55,707 bases of DNA from Bacteroidales bacterium UBA3834 (GTDB taxonomy: Bacteria; Bacteroidota; Bacteroidia; Bacteroidales; P3), in NCBI GenBank assembly GCA_002392965.1, contig DGIA01000012.1:10982-66688 (forward strand), written 5' to 3'. The notes beneath the pieces were generated by a model. That model saw only the letters and a program-made list of their open reading frames with translations. It was not told the DNA's origin and did no database searches. Position numbers and translations under genes: made by a program. Numbering within the stretch: the stretch's first letter is position 1; the number at the start of each line of letters is the position of its first letter. Below, in pieces: positions 42,170 to 52,470 of the stretch.

Positions 42170-43156
42170 TCAACTCATGCTTTGGTTTTCCTGACGAGCC
42201 AGCTCAAGCACCTCCTCGTATTCTTCGGGGGTGAGGTCGTTGAAGAAATAATAGACCGGATCGACTTTCTTGCCGTTCTGGATGACCTCGTAGTGCAGGT
42301 GAGCTCCGGTGGAGATACCGGTACTGCCCACGGTGCCAATCTGCTCGCCGCGTTTCACCTTCTGCCCCACCCTGACCTTGACACCTTGGAGGTGGGCATA
42401 AAGCGTCTGGAAGCCAAAGCCGTGATCGACCACAGCCACAACGCCGTAGCCACTCATCCCCTGAGGATTGCGTCCGGCCACACGCACCACTCCGTCGCCG
42501 GTGGCATAGACGGGCGTGCCCTGGCGGGCGGTCATGTCGATGCCGGTATGCAGACGGCGGTAGTGGAGCAGCGGATGGAACCGATAGCCGAATCCGCTGA
42601 CCACTTTGCATTGGTTCTTGGCCACAGGCATGATGGCCGGCATGGCGGCCATGCGCTCGTTCTTGTTGCGGGCCATGTCGTAGATTTCGTCGAGCGACTT
42701 CGACTCCACGTAGAGCCGCTTGGTCAGGTCGTCAACCCGTTTAGTGGTGTTTTTCAACAGCTTGCCGCTTTCCATCTGATCGAAGGCGGCGTAGCGTTCC
42801 ACACCGCCGATGCCGCTGTGACGCTCGGCATCGGTGATCGGGGCACTCTCGAATATGGTGCGATAGAGCACGTTGTCGCGTTCCTCTATGTTCTCCAACA
42901 CCTTCTCGGCCCGTTCCACCCGGTCGCCCAACAGGCGCGTCTGGCGGCGGTACTGCGCCAGCTCCCGCTCCATGGCCCGCTCTTTGGGGCTTTCCATAAA
43001 CTGCAGGCCCACAAACACAAGCACCACACCCAGCACCACGCCGAAAAGCACGCTGAAGCTGATGCGTCGCACCCGGTCGCGAAGCGACACGAAGACTTTC
43101 TCATACTTCAGCGTATGGGGGTTGAACCGGTAGGTATGTTTCTCGCGCTTGCTCAA
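42170..43156 (-). CDS. Membrane-anchored M23 (LytM-type) peptidase
   Basis: A 328-residue cell-wall hydrolase or activator. A cytoplasmic basic tail is followed by one transmembrane helix (about 33-53, SFSVLFGVVLGVVLVFVGL) and a coiled coil (about 58-95). The LytM domain has the metal-binding HTGIDM and HLHYEV motifs, with YGVVAVVDHGFGFQTLYAHL between. The gene appears to use TTG 43156, which overlaps the preceding stop as TTGA; the next ATG lies beyond the transmembrane helix. It probably cleaves peptidoglycan cross-links in the periplasm. The zinc ligands look complete. Confidence 0.9.
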   Translation of the reverse strand: MSKREKHTYRFNPHTLKYEKVFVSLRDRVRRISFSVLFGVVLGVVLVFVGLQFMESPKERAMERELAQYRRQTRLLGDRVERAEKVLENIEERDNVLYRTIFESAPITDAERHSGIGGVERYAAFDQMESGKLLKNTTKRVDDLTKRLYVESKSLDEIYDMARNKNERMAAMPAIMPVAKNQCKVVSGFGYRFHPLLHYRRLHTGIDMTARQGTPVYATGDGVVRVAGRNPQGMSGYGVVAVVDHGFGFQTLYAHLQGVKVRVGQKVKRGEQIGTVGSTGISTGAHLHYEVIQNGKKVDPVYYFFNDLTPEEYEEVLELARQENQSMS

Positions 43157-44127
43157 AGTGTTGCTTTCAGTTTATCGACAGCCTGTACAAAATCGACCAC
43201 CACCTTGACGTGGTTGAAGTAGAACGTCAGGTTCAAACCGGGAATCAGTATCATGCTGGCCGCGTCGCCCACATAGCTGGAAAGCAACTCGGTGGTCTCC
43301 TCGATGGAGGTGTCCTGCACCACCATTGTGAGGGTCTTGAGCGGCACCAAGTCGAAGTCCAGCGAGCCGCGGGCCACCAGCAAGGCGTCGGGCAACAGGT
43401 AGTAGCACGTGCCCAGCGAGTCGCGCATCAACGGCAGATAACAATCCGAACGGATGAAGTCGAACACGCCGAGGTCGAAAAACACCTGGGCGAACTTGCC
43501 GCTGACATTGTCATTGTGGTGCCAAACGCGGCGACAACGGTTGATCATCCTGCCGAACGCTTCGACAACTTCCGTGTAGGCCTGCCAGGTTTCTTCGCTG
43601 TAATGATCCTTCAGCTGATATTCCACCGAGGCGATGTCGCGTTCCAGAAGCGAAATCTTCCGTTTGTAGTGGCTGATGATGCTGATCAGATGTTTCTTGT
43701 GATGATGCCCCATCTTGTCCTTGACGGCACGGATCAGGCGCTGCAGCTCTTCCTCCATGCGTCCGATGGTGAGGGCGCTGGCGTAGCATTCCAATATCTC
43801 GCTCTTCCGCGGGTCATCCACATTGCGCACCGCCTCATTGGTCTTCTCCAGTTCGCGCTCGTAGCTGGGTTCGCGGTTGAGGAACAGATTGAGATAGCGG
43901 GGCTTCCGCACCGCCATGTGGCTGCGTATGAACAGGTGATAGCTGTGGCTGTCGCTCTCGCGCTCGAAGAAGCCGGTGCCGGGAGTGCCGGTGCAGATAA
44001 AGCGACGGCTGGCACCTGCCTCATTGCCGTCAAAGCGGACTCCAAAGTCGGAGTAATAGAAATGGTTGCTCACCCTGACGACGATGTCTCGGCTGAGTCT
44101 CTTGTATGTAAATGGGAATATACTCAT
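43153..44127 (-). CDS. Conserved hypothetical protein of 324 aa
   Basis: A 324-residue protein without signal peptide or transmembrane helix. It starts with MSIFPFTYKRLSRDIVVRVS and has an internal helical region (about 95-210, RMEEELQRLIRAVKDKMGHH, SLLERDIASVEYQLKD) and a mixed C-terminal domain (LMRDSLGTCYYLLPDALLVA, GLNLTFYFNHVKVVVDFV). It is cytoplasmic by appearance. I recognise no family or catalytic motif. It overlaps the M23 peptidase gene at its stop codon, which suggests they are made together, perhaps in envelope biology. Confidence 0.65.
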   Translation of the reverse strand: MSIFPFTYKRLSRDIVVRVSNHFYYSDFGVRFDGNEAGASRRFICTGTPGTGFFERESDSHSYHLFIRSHMAVRKPRYLNLFLNREPSYERELEKTNEAVRNVDDPRKSEILECYASALTIGRMEEELQRLIRAVKDKMGHHHKKHLISIISHYKRKISLLERDIASVEYQLKDHYSEETWQAYTEVVEAFGRMINRCRRVWHHNDNVSGKFAQVFFDLGVFDFIRSDCYLPLMRDSLGTCYYLLPDALLVARGSLDFDLVPLKTLTMVVQDTSIEETTELLSSYVGDAASMILIPGLNLTFYFNHVKVVVDFVQAVDKLKATL

Positions 44128-44185
44128 GGGTTAGGTTTAAGTACTCTTTAACTTTAAGACGCTTTGACGCCGGGTTCATCTTTCT

Positions 44186-45565
<1,380 letters not shown>

Positions 45566-45604
45566 GCCTATATTATTTTTGTTTTCATTGTTATTTAAGG
45601 ATTG

Positions 45605-45636
45605 CAAAAATACACTTTTTTGACGAAACTACCAAA
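45605..45636 (-). promoter_or_regulatory. Bacteroidetes-type promoter of lpdA
   Basis: On the minus strand TTTG (45636-45633), 20 bp, TATTTTTG (45612-45605), a full consensus pair, 40 bp before the ATG at 45565. Confidence 0.8.
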
Positions 45637-45814
45637 AAAAATTGACATCCCGCAAGCCATGGGGCATTTAACAGCATGTGTTTCAAAACTTCACGCAAGG
45701 ACAAATCTTTCCCTCCCGCCACCGCTGTCCGGACAAACGACCCACATCGACGGCACCCGATCACCTATTCCTGCCTCGGCTGCGCCTCCATCCCATCACC
45801 ACTTCCCCTCCACT

Positions 45815-45891
45815 TCACCTCCGTCAGACAACGGAGGTGAGACGGAGTTGAGACGGAGGTGAGACGGAGGTGAGACGGAGTTGATACGGAG
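45815..45891 (+). repeat. 11-bp tandem array, five units of ACGGAG(G/T)TGAG with inverted leader
   Basis: Units start at 45831, 45842, 45853, 45864 and 45875, followed by a partial one at 45886; only the G/T and last base vary. A perfect 10-bp inverted copy of the first unit (TCACCTCCGT, 45815-45824) precedes it across CAGACA, so the first unit can form a hairpin. The array abuts the GGATGACCTAA array. The bases 45640-45814 hold nothing else I recognise. Confidence 0.9.
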
Positions 45892-45946
45892 GGATGACCT
45901 AAGGATGACTTAAGGATGACTTAAGGATGACCTAAGGATGACCTGA
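45892..45946 (+). repeat. 11-bp tandem array, five units of GGATGAC(C/T)TAA
   Basis: Five direct units start at 45892, 45903, 45914, 45925 and 45936 (last ends GA). Same 11-bp period as the array before it but a different unit, and the same unit (GGATGACCTAA, TGACCTA core) appears inverted at 55683-55693. Together the two arrays cover about 115 bp on the lpdA side of the DnaA-box region. Confidence 0.9.
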
Positions 45947-46011
45947 GGAGAATACAGGAAGGGCCCGATGTGATTTTTTCAAAAGAAAAAAAATGATTTT
46001 CGGGAGGGCGG

Positions 46012-46260
46012 TTATCAACCAAGTTAGGTGAATAACCCGACAACCCGACACGCTTCCAATCACTTAGAAATGCACACCCGGAAAACGGGGTTTGATTATC
46101 AAACGATTGACGCAATTAGCACATATCCAACTCTCTACAAAAACAATCAACACACAAGAGACTAATCCTCAAAGGCCTATCCGTGTTATCAACAAAAGGT
46201 GGCAAAGAGGCGTTTTTTTTGAAAAAAAATTTCAAAGTGTCGAAAAAAATGGGTATATTA
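46012..46260 (+). other. Candidate replication origin region (DnaA-box-like sites and AT-rich stretch)
   Basis: Between the arrays and dnaA are four DnaA-box-like 9-mers: TTATCAACC (46012-46020), the reverse complement of TTATTCACC (46027-46035), TTATCAAAC (46096-46104) and TTATCAACA (46186-46194). The last three or so differ from TTATNCACA or TTATCCACA by one or two bases. An AT-rich run follows (46200-46280). Genes to the left (31.7-45.6 kb) run leftward and those immediately to the right rightward. I infer a possible oriC. The remaining bases up to 46490 are dnaA's leader, in which GACATTTG (46421-46428) is one base off a -7 element. Confidence 0.45.
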
Positions 46261-46490
46261 TTTACCTCCTCCAAAATGTTAAAATCCGGGCTGGATTTTC
46301 GTTTCTAGCAAGTTACGGAAATGGGTGTTTTGGGGGGCTGTGGAGAGCGGGGGGGGACTTTAAACAAAAAAATCGAAAGATGCAAATTTTATTTTCACAT
46401 TCTATGCACAAAAAAAGGATGACATTTGCAAGCAGAGATAAACGCACGACAATTGTGCAAGTGGTTGAAAAAGCAAAGCATTAAGATAAA

Positions 46491-47939
46491 ATGAAAGAGG
46501 AAGATTACAAGCGAGTGTGGGCGGAATGCCTGGAAGTGATTAAGGACACCCTCGGACCGGAGAACCGTAAGGCCTACGAGACCTGGTTCACCCCCATCGT
46601 GCCCCTGCAGCTCGAAGGTTCAACGCTGATAGTACAGGTACCCAGTCCCTTCTTTTATGAATGGATTGAAGAACATTATATAGACCTGCTGAAACGGGTG
46701 ATCCGTATGCAGCTGGGCCCCAACGGCATGTTGAAGTACAGCATCGTGATGGACCAGACCATCCCCACGGAGCCGTTGCGCACCACCCTGCCGTCGGCCA
46801 ACCGTCGCAACACACGCAACCCGTTGACCGACCTGCCCGTCAATATAAATAAAGAAGGCGTGCGCGAGATACCCGACCCGTTTGTCATTCCAGGCATCCA
46901 GAAAACCCGCGTCAATTCGCAGCTGAGCCCCAACTACACGCTGGAGAACTTCGTGGAGGGCGACTGCAACCGACTGGCCCGCTCGGCCGGCTACGCCGTG
47001 GCAGAAAAACCCGGCCAAACCTCGTTCAACCCCCTGCTGCTGCACAGCAACGTGGGCTTGGGAAAGACCCATCTGGCCAACGCCATTGGACTGAAGACCA
47101 AGGAGCTGCACCCCGACAAGACGGTGCTCTATGTCACCAGCGAGCAGTTCATGCAGCAGTATGCTGAAGCCGGCCGCGCCGGCACCACCAACGACTTCCT
47201 GCACTTCTACGAGATGATCGATGTGCTGATAGTCGATGACATCCAGTTCTGGGCAGGCAAGGCCCCCAAGACCCAGGAAGCTTTCTTCCACATCTTCAAC
47301 CGCCTCCACCAACGCAACTGCCAGATCATCATCACCAGCGACAAGGCCCCGGGAGAGCTCCAAGGACTGGAGCCGCGCCTGCTGAGCCGCCTGAAATGGG
47401 GCCTCAACGCCGACCTGCAGGCTCCCGACGTGGAGACCCGCAAACGCATCCTGCAGCAGAAGCTGCAGAACGACGGCATCGAGATGTCGGACGACGTGAT
47501 AGAGTACATCGCATACAATATCAACACGAACGTGCGCGAACTGGAAGGTGCGCTGATTTCGCTCATCGCCCAGAGCTCGCTGAACCGCAAGCAGATCACC
47601 CTCGAACTGACCAAACAGATGATCGACAAGTACGTGCAGAGTTCGAGCCGTGAGGTGACCATCGACTACATACAGAAGGTGGTGTGCGACTACCTGGAGC
47701 TGCCTGTGGATGCCATCCAGCAGACCTCGCGCAAACGCGAGATTGTGCAGGCCCGCCAGCTGAGCATGTACTTCGCCAAGAAAATCACCAAGTCAAGCCT
47801 TGCCGTCATCGGCGCCCAATGCGGCAACAAGGACCACGCCACCGTGCTGCACGCCTGCAAACAGATTGAGAACCTGCGCCAGACGGACCGTTACATGCGG
47901 GCCATGGTAGAGGAGCTGGAGAAGAAATTCGCAGAATGA
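46491..47939 (+). CDS. dnaA: Chromosomal replication initiator DnaA
   Basis: A 482-residue initiator that opens oriC. Domain I is at about 1-85 (YETWFTPIVPLQLEG), a linker at 86-145, and the AAA+ domain from NYTLENFVEG onward with Walker A HSNVGLGKTH (185-194), Walker B VLIVDDIQF, the SDKAPGELQGLEPRLLSR-type sensor region and RELEGALISLI. Domain IV carries the DnaA signature (NKDHATVLHACKQI). It is full length. It overlaps the flavin reductase gene by ATGA. A 925-bp gene-free region with repeats and DnaA-box-like sites precedes it. Confidence 0.97.
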   Translation: MKEEDYKRVWAECLEVIKDTLGPENRKAYETWFTPIVPLQLEGSTLIVQVPSPFFYEWIEEHYIDLLKRVIRMQLGPNGMLKYSIVMDQTIPTEPLRTTLPSANRRNTRNPLTDLPVNINKEGVREIPDPFVIPGIQKTRVNSQLSPNYTLENFVEGDCNRLARSAGYAVAEKPGQTSFNPLLLHSNVGLGKTHLANAIGLKTKELHPDKTVLYVTSEQFMQQYAEAGRAGTTNDFLHFYEMIDVLIVDDIQFWAGKAPKTQEAFFHIFNRLHQRNCQIIITSDKAPGELQGLEPRLLSRLKWGLNADLQAPDVETRKRILQQKLQNDGIEMSDDVIEYIAYNINTNVRELEGALISLIAQSSLNRKQITLELTKQMIDKYVQSSSREVTIDYIQKVVCDYLELPVDAIQQTSRKREIVQARQLSMYFAKKITKSSLAVIGAQCGNKDHATVLHACKQIENLRQTDRYMRAMVEELEKKFAE

Positions 47940-48502
47940 AGACAGCCTTCAAGCCGGGAACGATGATTTATCCGCTGCCGGCGGTGCTGGTTACCTGCGG
48001 CGACGCGCCAGAGAACTGGAACCTGCTGACCGTGGCATGGACGGGCACCCTCTGCAGCGACCCTCCGATGTGCTACGTCTCCATCCGTCCCGAACGCCAC
48101 AGCCACGCCCTGGTCAGCCGCACAGGCGAATTTGTCATCAACCTGACCACCGCCGCCCTGGCCCGTCAGACCGACTGGTGCGGCGTACGTAGCGGCAGGG
48201 ACTACAACAAGTTTCGCGAGATGGGGCTGCACACCGAACCCGCCCAACTGGTGAAGGCTCCCTTGCTGAAAGAAAGCCCGCTGTGTCTCGAATGCCGGGT
48301 GACGGAGGTAAAGCATCTGGGCAGCCACGATATGTTCATGGCGGAGATAGTGGCTGTCGATGCCGAAGAGGAGTTGATCGACAAGAGCACAGGTCAGTTC
48401 CAACTGAACCACGCCGGCCCCCTGGCCTACTCGCACGGCAAGTACTACTCCCTGGGCGAGAAGTTGGGCGGATTCGGCTTCTCGGTGAAGAAACGTAAAT
48501 AA
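47936..48502 (+). CDS. Flavin reductase-like FMN-binding protein
   Basis: A 188-residue protein of the flavin reductase (FMN-binding split-barrel) family. Marks are PLPAVLVTCGD, NLLTVAWTGTLCSDPPMCYV, VSIRPERHSH, GEFVINLT and the C-terminal GGFGFSVKK. Members transfer hydride from NAD(P)H to flavin or act as rubredoxin-like oxidoreductases; a precise substrate is not readable. It starts within the dnaA stop (ATGA), an unusual but tight coupling of a redox gene to dnaA, and it ends 12 bp before the dehydrogenase. Confidence 0.9.
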   Translation: MKTAFKPGTMIYPLPAVLVTCGDAPENWNLLTVAWTGTLCSDPPMCYVSIRPERHSHALVSRTGEFVINLTTAALARQTDWCGVRSGRDYNKFREMGLHTEPAQLVKAPLLKESPLCLECRVTEVKHLGSHDMFMAEIVAVDAEEELIDKSTGQFQLNHAGPLAYSHGKYYSLGEKLGGFGFSVKKRK

Positions 48503-48514
48503 AACACATAAACC

Positions 48515-49447
48515 ATGAATATCGTTTGCGTTGAAAGCCTCGGAATCAGCCAGGCTCGCTTTGAGGATTTAAAGAGCCACTACGCCTCGATGGGACACGC
48601 GTTCACCTATTACATGGACCGCCGCGAAGACGAAGATACGCTCGTGGAACGCATGCATGAGGCCGATGCGGCCGTCATCAGCAACATCAAGCTGCCGGCC
48701 GCCGTGCTGTCGCAATGTCCCAAGCTGCGCTACCTCAGCGTAGCCTTTACAGGCTTGGATCACATAGACCTCGCCTATTGCAAAGAGCATGGCATCACCG
48801 TGCAGAACGCCGCCGGATACAGCACCACCGCCGTCAGCGAACTGGCCGTGGGCATGATGCTCGACCTGTTGCGCAACATCGTCACCCTGAACGAGAAGAT
48901 ACGCCAAGGTGGCAGCCGCGGCACCTTCCTGGGCAGGGAGCTGAGGGGAAAGACCGTGGGCATCGTGGGCACAGGCGCCATCGGCACCGCCACCATCCAC
49001 CTCCTGTTGGCCTTTGGCGCCAAGGTGATTGCCTGGAGCCGCACCGAACGCCCCGAAGTGAAAGCCATGGGCGTAAAATACATGCCGCTGGAGACCCTGC
49101 TGCAACAGAGCGATATCGTAAGCCTCCATGTGCCGCTGTGCGACGAGACTCGCGGCCTGATCGGCGAGAAGGAACTTTCCCTGATGAAACCCACAGCCCT
49201 GTTGGTGAACACCGCCCGTGGGCCCGTGTGCGACATCGCCGCCGTGGGGAAGGCGCTGGTAGAGAACCGCATCGCCGGCGCTGCCTTCGATGTATTCGAG
49301 AAAGAGCCTCCCCTGCCTATCGACCACTTGTTGCTCTCCACCAACCGCTGCCTGGTGACGCCCCATGTGGCCTTCGCCACCGAGGAGAGCTTCGCCGCCC
49401 GCGCCGACATCGTCTTCGGCCACATCGACGACTGGCTCAAGGCCTGA
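48515..49447 (+). CDS. D-2-hydroxyacid dehydrogenase, NAD-dependent
   Basis: A 310-residue dehydrogenase. The Rossmann motif is VGIVGTGAIGTATIHLL, followed by the catalytic arginine in LLVNTARGPV, the glutamate in AFDVFEKEPPL and the histidine in TPHVAFATEES. This matches the glycerate/phosphoglycerate/lactate dehydrogenase group, most like hydroxypyruvate reductase-type proteins; the substrate is not certain. It lies 12 bp after the flavin reductase and 4 bp before the membrane protein, in one operon. Confidence 0.92.
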   Translation: MNIVCVESLGISQARFEDLKSHYASMGHAFTYYMDRREDEDTLVERMHEADAAVISNIKLPAAVLSQCPKLRYLSVAFTGLDHIDLAYCKEHGITVQNAAGYSTTAVSELAVGMMLDLLRNIVTLNEKIRQGGSRGTFLGRELRGKTVGIVGTGAIGTATIHLLLAFGAKVIAWSRTERPEVKAMGVKYMPLETLLQQSDIVSLHVPLCDETRGLIGEKELSLMKPTALLVNTARGPVCDIAAVGKALVENRIAGAAFDVFEKEPPLPIDHLLLSTNRCLVTPHVAFATEESFAARADIVFGHIDDWLKA

Positions 49448-49451
49448 CGCC

Positions 49452-50612
49452 ATGGAGACCTTTATCATCATTGCCATCTGCCTTTTCACGCCGCTGTTGA
49501 TACTGTGGCTCACGTGGCGATTTCCCTTGCTCAACAAGGTGGGTACCATCATCATCGCCTACATCATAGGCTGCCTTCTGGGCATCACCGGCCTGATACC
49601 CGACACGCCGGAGGTGCACAAGGTGCAGACCGACATAGCCACCTACACCATTCCTTTCGCCATACCGCTGCTGCTCTTCTCCACCGACCTCAAGTCGTGG
49701 ATCAAACTGGCGCCAGCCTTCATCAAATCCACCCTGCTGGCCATCCTCGGCTGCTGCATGGCCATCACCATCGGCTTTTTGATTTGCGCCGGAGACGACA
49801 AGGAGACATTCGCCTCCATCGGAGGCATGCTCACTGGGCTCTACACAGGCGGCAATGCCAATCTGGCTTCAATCAAGGTGGCCCTGGGCGTCGATGACAC
49901 CACCTACATCATCACCTCCGCCTACAGCACCCTGCTCAGCGCCGTCTATTTGTTCTTTGTCATCATCTTTGGCAAACGCGTACTGCGCCTCGTGCTTCCG
50001 GACTTCCCGAAAGACAAGATGAACACAACCCGGAGCATTGATATCAAGAACCACGATAACGAATTGTTCTACGGCCTCTTCCGACGCGACAACCTGCGCA
50101 ACCTGGCTCAAGCACTTGTATTGACAATCCTCATCATAGCCATCGGAGCCGGAATAGCGCTACTGTGCCCGAAGCACATGTTCCAAACCATCTTCATCTT
50201 GGGCATCAGCACCCTGTCCATCATCGCATCCTCTTTCAAACGGGTGCGCACCATGGAACGCACTTTCGAGGCCGGCACCTACCTCATACTGGTCTTCTCC
50301 ATCGCCGTTGCCTCGCAGGTCACCGTCGGTACATTGGGCAATATCAACCCGCACATCTTCCTCTTCATCACCATAGCCACCTTGGGGTCGCTGCTGATAC
50401 ATGTGCTGTTGAGCGCCATTTTCCGCATCGACACCGACACGACATTGGCTTCCAGCATCTCGCTCATCTGCTCGCCTCCGTTCGTACCTGTGGTGGCAGG
50501 TGCCTTGAAGAACAAAAACATCATTGGGCCAGGTATCGCCGTGGGCCTGTTCGGCTACGCCGTCGGCACCTACGTTGGTTTCATGCTGGCCAAATTGCTC
50601 CTTTGGCTATAA
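49452..50612 (+). CDS. DUF819-family membrane protein
   Basis: A 386-residue integral membrane protein with about ten hydrophobic helices. The DUF819 (YjcL-like) pattern is visible in IGCLLGITGLIPDTPEV, IPFAIPLLLFSTDLKSWIKL, GGMLTGLYTGGNANLASI and SPPFVPVVAGAL-like sections. ATG 49452 is used; the longer frame starts inside the dehydrogenase gene. The family is thought to be transporters, but the substrate is unknown. It ends 5 bp from the convergent glycosyltransferase stop, with no terminator between. Confidence 0.9.
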   Translation: METFIIIAICLFTPLLILWLTWRFPLLNKVGTIIIAYIIGCLLGITGLIPDTPEVHKVQTDIATYTIPFAIPLLLFSTDLKSWIKLAPAFIKSTLLAILGCCMAITIGFLICAGDDKETFASIGGMLTGLYTGGNANLASIKVALGVDDTTYIITSAYSTLLSAVYLFFVIIFGKRVLRLVLPDFPKDKMNTTRSIDIKNHDNELFYGLFRRDNLRNLAQALVLTILIIAIGAGIALLCPKHMFQTIFILGISTLSIIASSFKRVRTMERTFEAGTYLILVFSIAVASQVTVGTLGNINPHIFLFITIATLGSLLIHVLLSAIFRIDTDTTLASSISLICSPPFVPVVAGALKNKNIIGPGIAVGLFGYAVGTYVGFMLAKLLLWL

Positions 50613-50617
50613 ACCGA

Positions 50618-51634
50618 TTATTTGCTGAATCGTCCTTTCAAGGACGAGAAGACCTTGCGACCCAGAAGGTAATACTCGGGCAGCAAGAGTCCTTGATAGA
50701 CCTGCGGCACCTCATGGGTGCCGTTTTTCATCCGCTTCTGCCGCAAGGCAGGCTTCCATGAACGATACTGCCGATGGGCTTTTCGCACAGCTTTGTATTC
50801 TCCCACATGTCCCTCCATCAGAAACTTGACGGCAGCCACACGGTCGAGCCACATGCGCATCGCCAACACCCATCCACGACGACCGTCGGGCAGGTTCTTG
50901 TACAGCATCGAGAGGTTGTTGCGGAAATTGAGTTCCGTCTTGAAGGGAGATGATTTGGGCAGCGTGCCACCTCCAACATGGTACAACACCGACCGCGGGC
51001 AATAGCGCACACGGTAGCCAGCCAGCTGGGTACGCCAACAGAAATCAATTTCCTCCATGTGGGCAAAGAAGTCGCCATCAAGTCCCCCCAACTCCTTCCA
51101 CACCGAAGCACGGACAAACATGGCCGCTCCCGTGGCCCAGAAAATGTCGCATTCGTCGTCATACTGACCCTTGTCTTTCTCCAAACTATTGAAGAGGCGC
51201 CCGCGGCAGAAAGGATAGCCGTAACGGTCGATGAAACCACCTGCACCGCCGGCATACTCGAAGGTGTCTTTCTGGTCATACATCAGCAGTTTGGGTTGTG
51301 CCACCGCCACCTGCGGCTCACGCTCCATCATCTCCACCACCGGCTCCACCCAATGGGGCGTGCATTCCACATCGCTATTGAGCAAAACGTAATAGTCGGC
51401 ATCCACCTCCTGCAAGGCCCGGTTGTAGCCCTCGGCAAATCCGTAGTTCTTGTCCAGAAGGATCAGTTGCAGGGTGGGATACTGCTGCCGGAGGAATGCC
51501 ACCGAATCGTCGGAGGATCCGTTGTCGGCCACAATCACCCGAGCTCCTTCGCTGTTGGCGATTACTGAGGGGAGAAAACGCTCCAGCATTGTGCGGCCGT
51601 TCCAGTTGAGTATGACGATAGCTATGCTTTTCAT
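50618..51634 (-). CDS. Family 2 glycosyltransferase
   Basis: A 338-residue GT-A fold enzyme. N-terminal MKSIAIVILNWNGR, the nucleotide site ARVIVADNGSSDDSV, NYGFAEGYNRAL and the DXD-like LNSDVECTPHW are present. In the C-terminal part a DIFWATGAAMFVRASVWKEL motif and an amphipathic region follow. It has no strong transmembrane helix, so it probably works at the cytoplasmic membrane surface. ATG 51634 overlaps the acyltransferase stop (ATGA). With that gene it suggests lipopolysaccharide or glycolipid assembly. Sugar unknown. Confidence 0.92.
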   Translation of the reverse strand: MKSIAIVILNWNGRTMLERFLPSVIANSEGARVIVADNGSSDDSVAFLRQQYPTLQLILLDKNYGFAEGYNRALQEVDADYYVLLNSDVECTPHWVEPVVEMMEREPQVAVAQPKLLMYDQKDTFEYAGGAGGFIDRYGYPFCRGRLFNSLEKDKGQYDDECDIFWATGAAMFVRASVWKELGGLDGDFFAHMEEIDFCWRTQLAGYRVRYCPRSVLYHVGGGTLPKSSPFKTELNFRNNLSMLYKNLPDGRRGWVLAMRMWLDRVAAVKFLMEGHVGEYKAVRKAHRQYRSWKPALRQKRMKNGTHEVPQVYQGLLLPEYYLLGRKVFSSLKGRFSK

Positions 51635-52467
51635 TTGTTGGGGATAAAGATAGGCATATCCGCCGGACGAGTGCGTTTCCATCGGCGGTGACTCCAAAGC
51701 CAGTATTGTGGCTCGGATTGAATTTCCTGTTCCAGACGGCGGACATAACGTTCAACTATAGTGTATTGCGGCACCTCCTGCGGATGCTCGCAGAGAGGAC
51801 TGAATGTTAATTCATAATAGCCACGGCGGACGCGGTGGACCGAATAATAGAGCACCGGGTAGTTGTACTGCCGTGCGAAATGCTCGGCCCCGTAAAGGAA
51901 CGCCGTCTCATGATGCAGGAAACGGGTCCAGTAGCTTTTGTGAGGATTGGAGGGCGACTGGTCGCTAAGCATCATCAGCACACAGGGCACATGATAGCGC
52001 TCAAAGAAGGCCACATGCTCGCGTACATCGGTCTGATCCACGACCTGCGTCCCGTAACGCGTGCGGCGACGGGTGATGAAGCCTGCCGTCAGCTTGTCCT
52101 GCAACGGTTTTCCCACACCGATTCCGTGGTGCAGGAACTGCATGTTGAGCGAGGATACCATATACTCCCAGTTGCCGTAATGGGCCGACATCAAGATGAC
52201 CGTCTGCCCCTGTTCATAGTAGCGGTCCACCACCTCGCGATTCACAATGCGGTAGCGCCGTTTGATGGACGATGGCGAGGCGAACAGGTTGTAGGCACCC
52301 TCGATAATCAGATCGCTCAAGTAACGGTAATACTGCCGCTCCACCCTGCGAAGGTGCCGTTCGTCCCATTCCGGGAACGACGACTCCAAATTCGCCCGCA
52401 CCACCTTGCGGCGGTAGCCGACAAGGTAGTAGGCAATCAGATAGAAGATATCCGACAGCAGGTACAT
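51631..52467 (-). CDS. Lipid A biosynthesis-type acyltransferase (HtrB/MsbB family)
   Basis: A 278-residue membrane-associated acyltransferase of the LpxL/HtrB superfamily. The catalytic HX4E/D motif lies in MSAHYGNWEY. YRRKVVRANLESSFPEWDER and LMMLSDQSPSN are further family marks. A short N-terminal hydrophobic segment (IFYLIAYYLVG) anchors it. It likely transfers secondary acyl chains to lipid A or a related lipid. It starts 3 bp after the GWxTD gene stop and its stop overlaps the glycosyltransferase start. Confidence 0.88.
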   Translation of the reverse strand: MYLLSDIFYLIAYYLVGYRRKVVRANLESSFPEWDERHLRRVERQYYRYLSDLIIEGAYNLFASPSSIKRRYRIVNREVVDRYYEQGQTVILMSAHYGNWEYMVSSLNMQFLHHGIGVGKPLQDKLTAGFITRRRTRYGTQVVDQTDVREHVAFFERYHVPCVLMMLSDQSPSNPHKSYWTRFLHHETAFLYGAEHFARQYNYPVLYYSVHRVRRGYYELTFSPLCEHPQEVPQYTIVERYVRRLEQEIQSEPQYWLWSHRRWKRTRPADMPIFIPNK

Positions 52468-52470
52468 CGG

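Noticed and set aside
45831..45946. Possible CRISPR array
   Set aside because: Units are 11 bp and directly adjacent, with no spacers, and no cas genes are in the window.
46092..46484. 130-codon frame upstream of dnaA
   Set aside because: Runs through the AT-rich stretch and DnaA-box-like sites; composition is not protein-like and no start region is seen.
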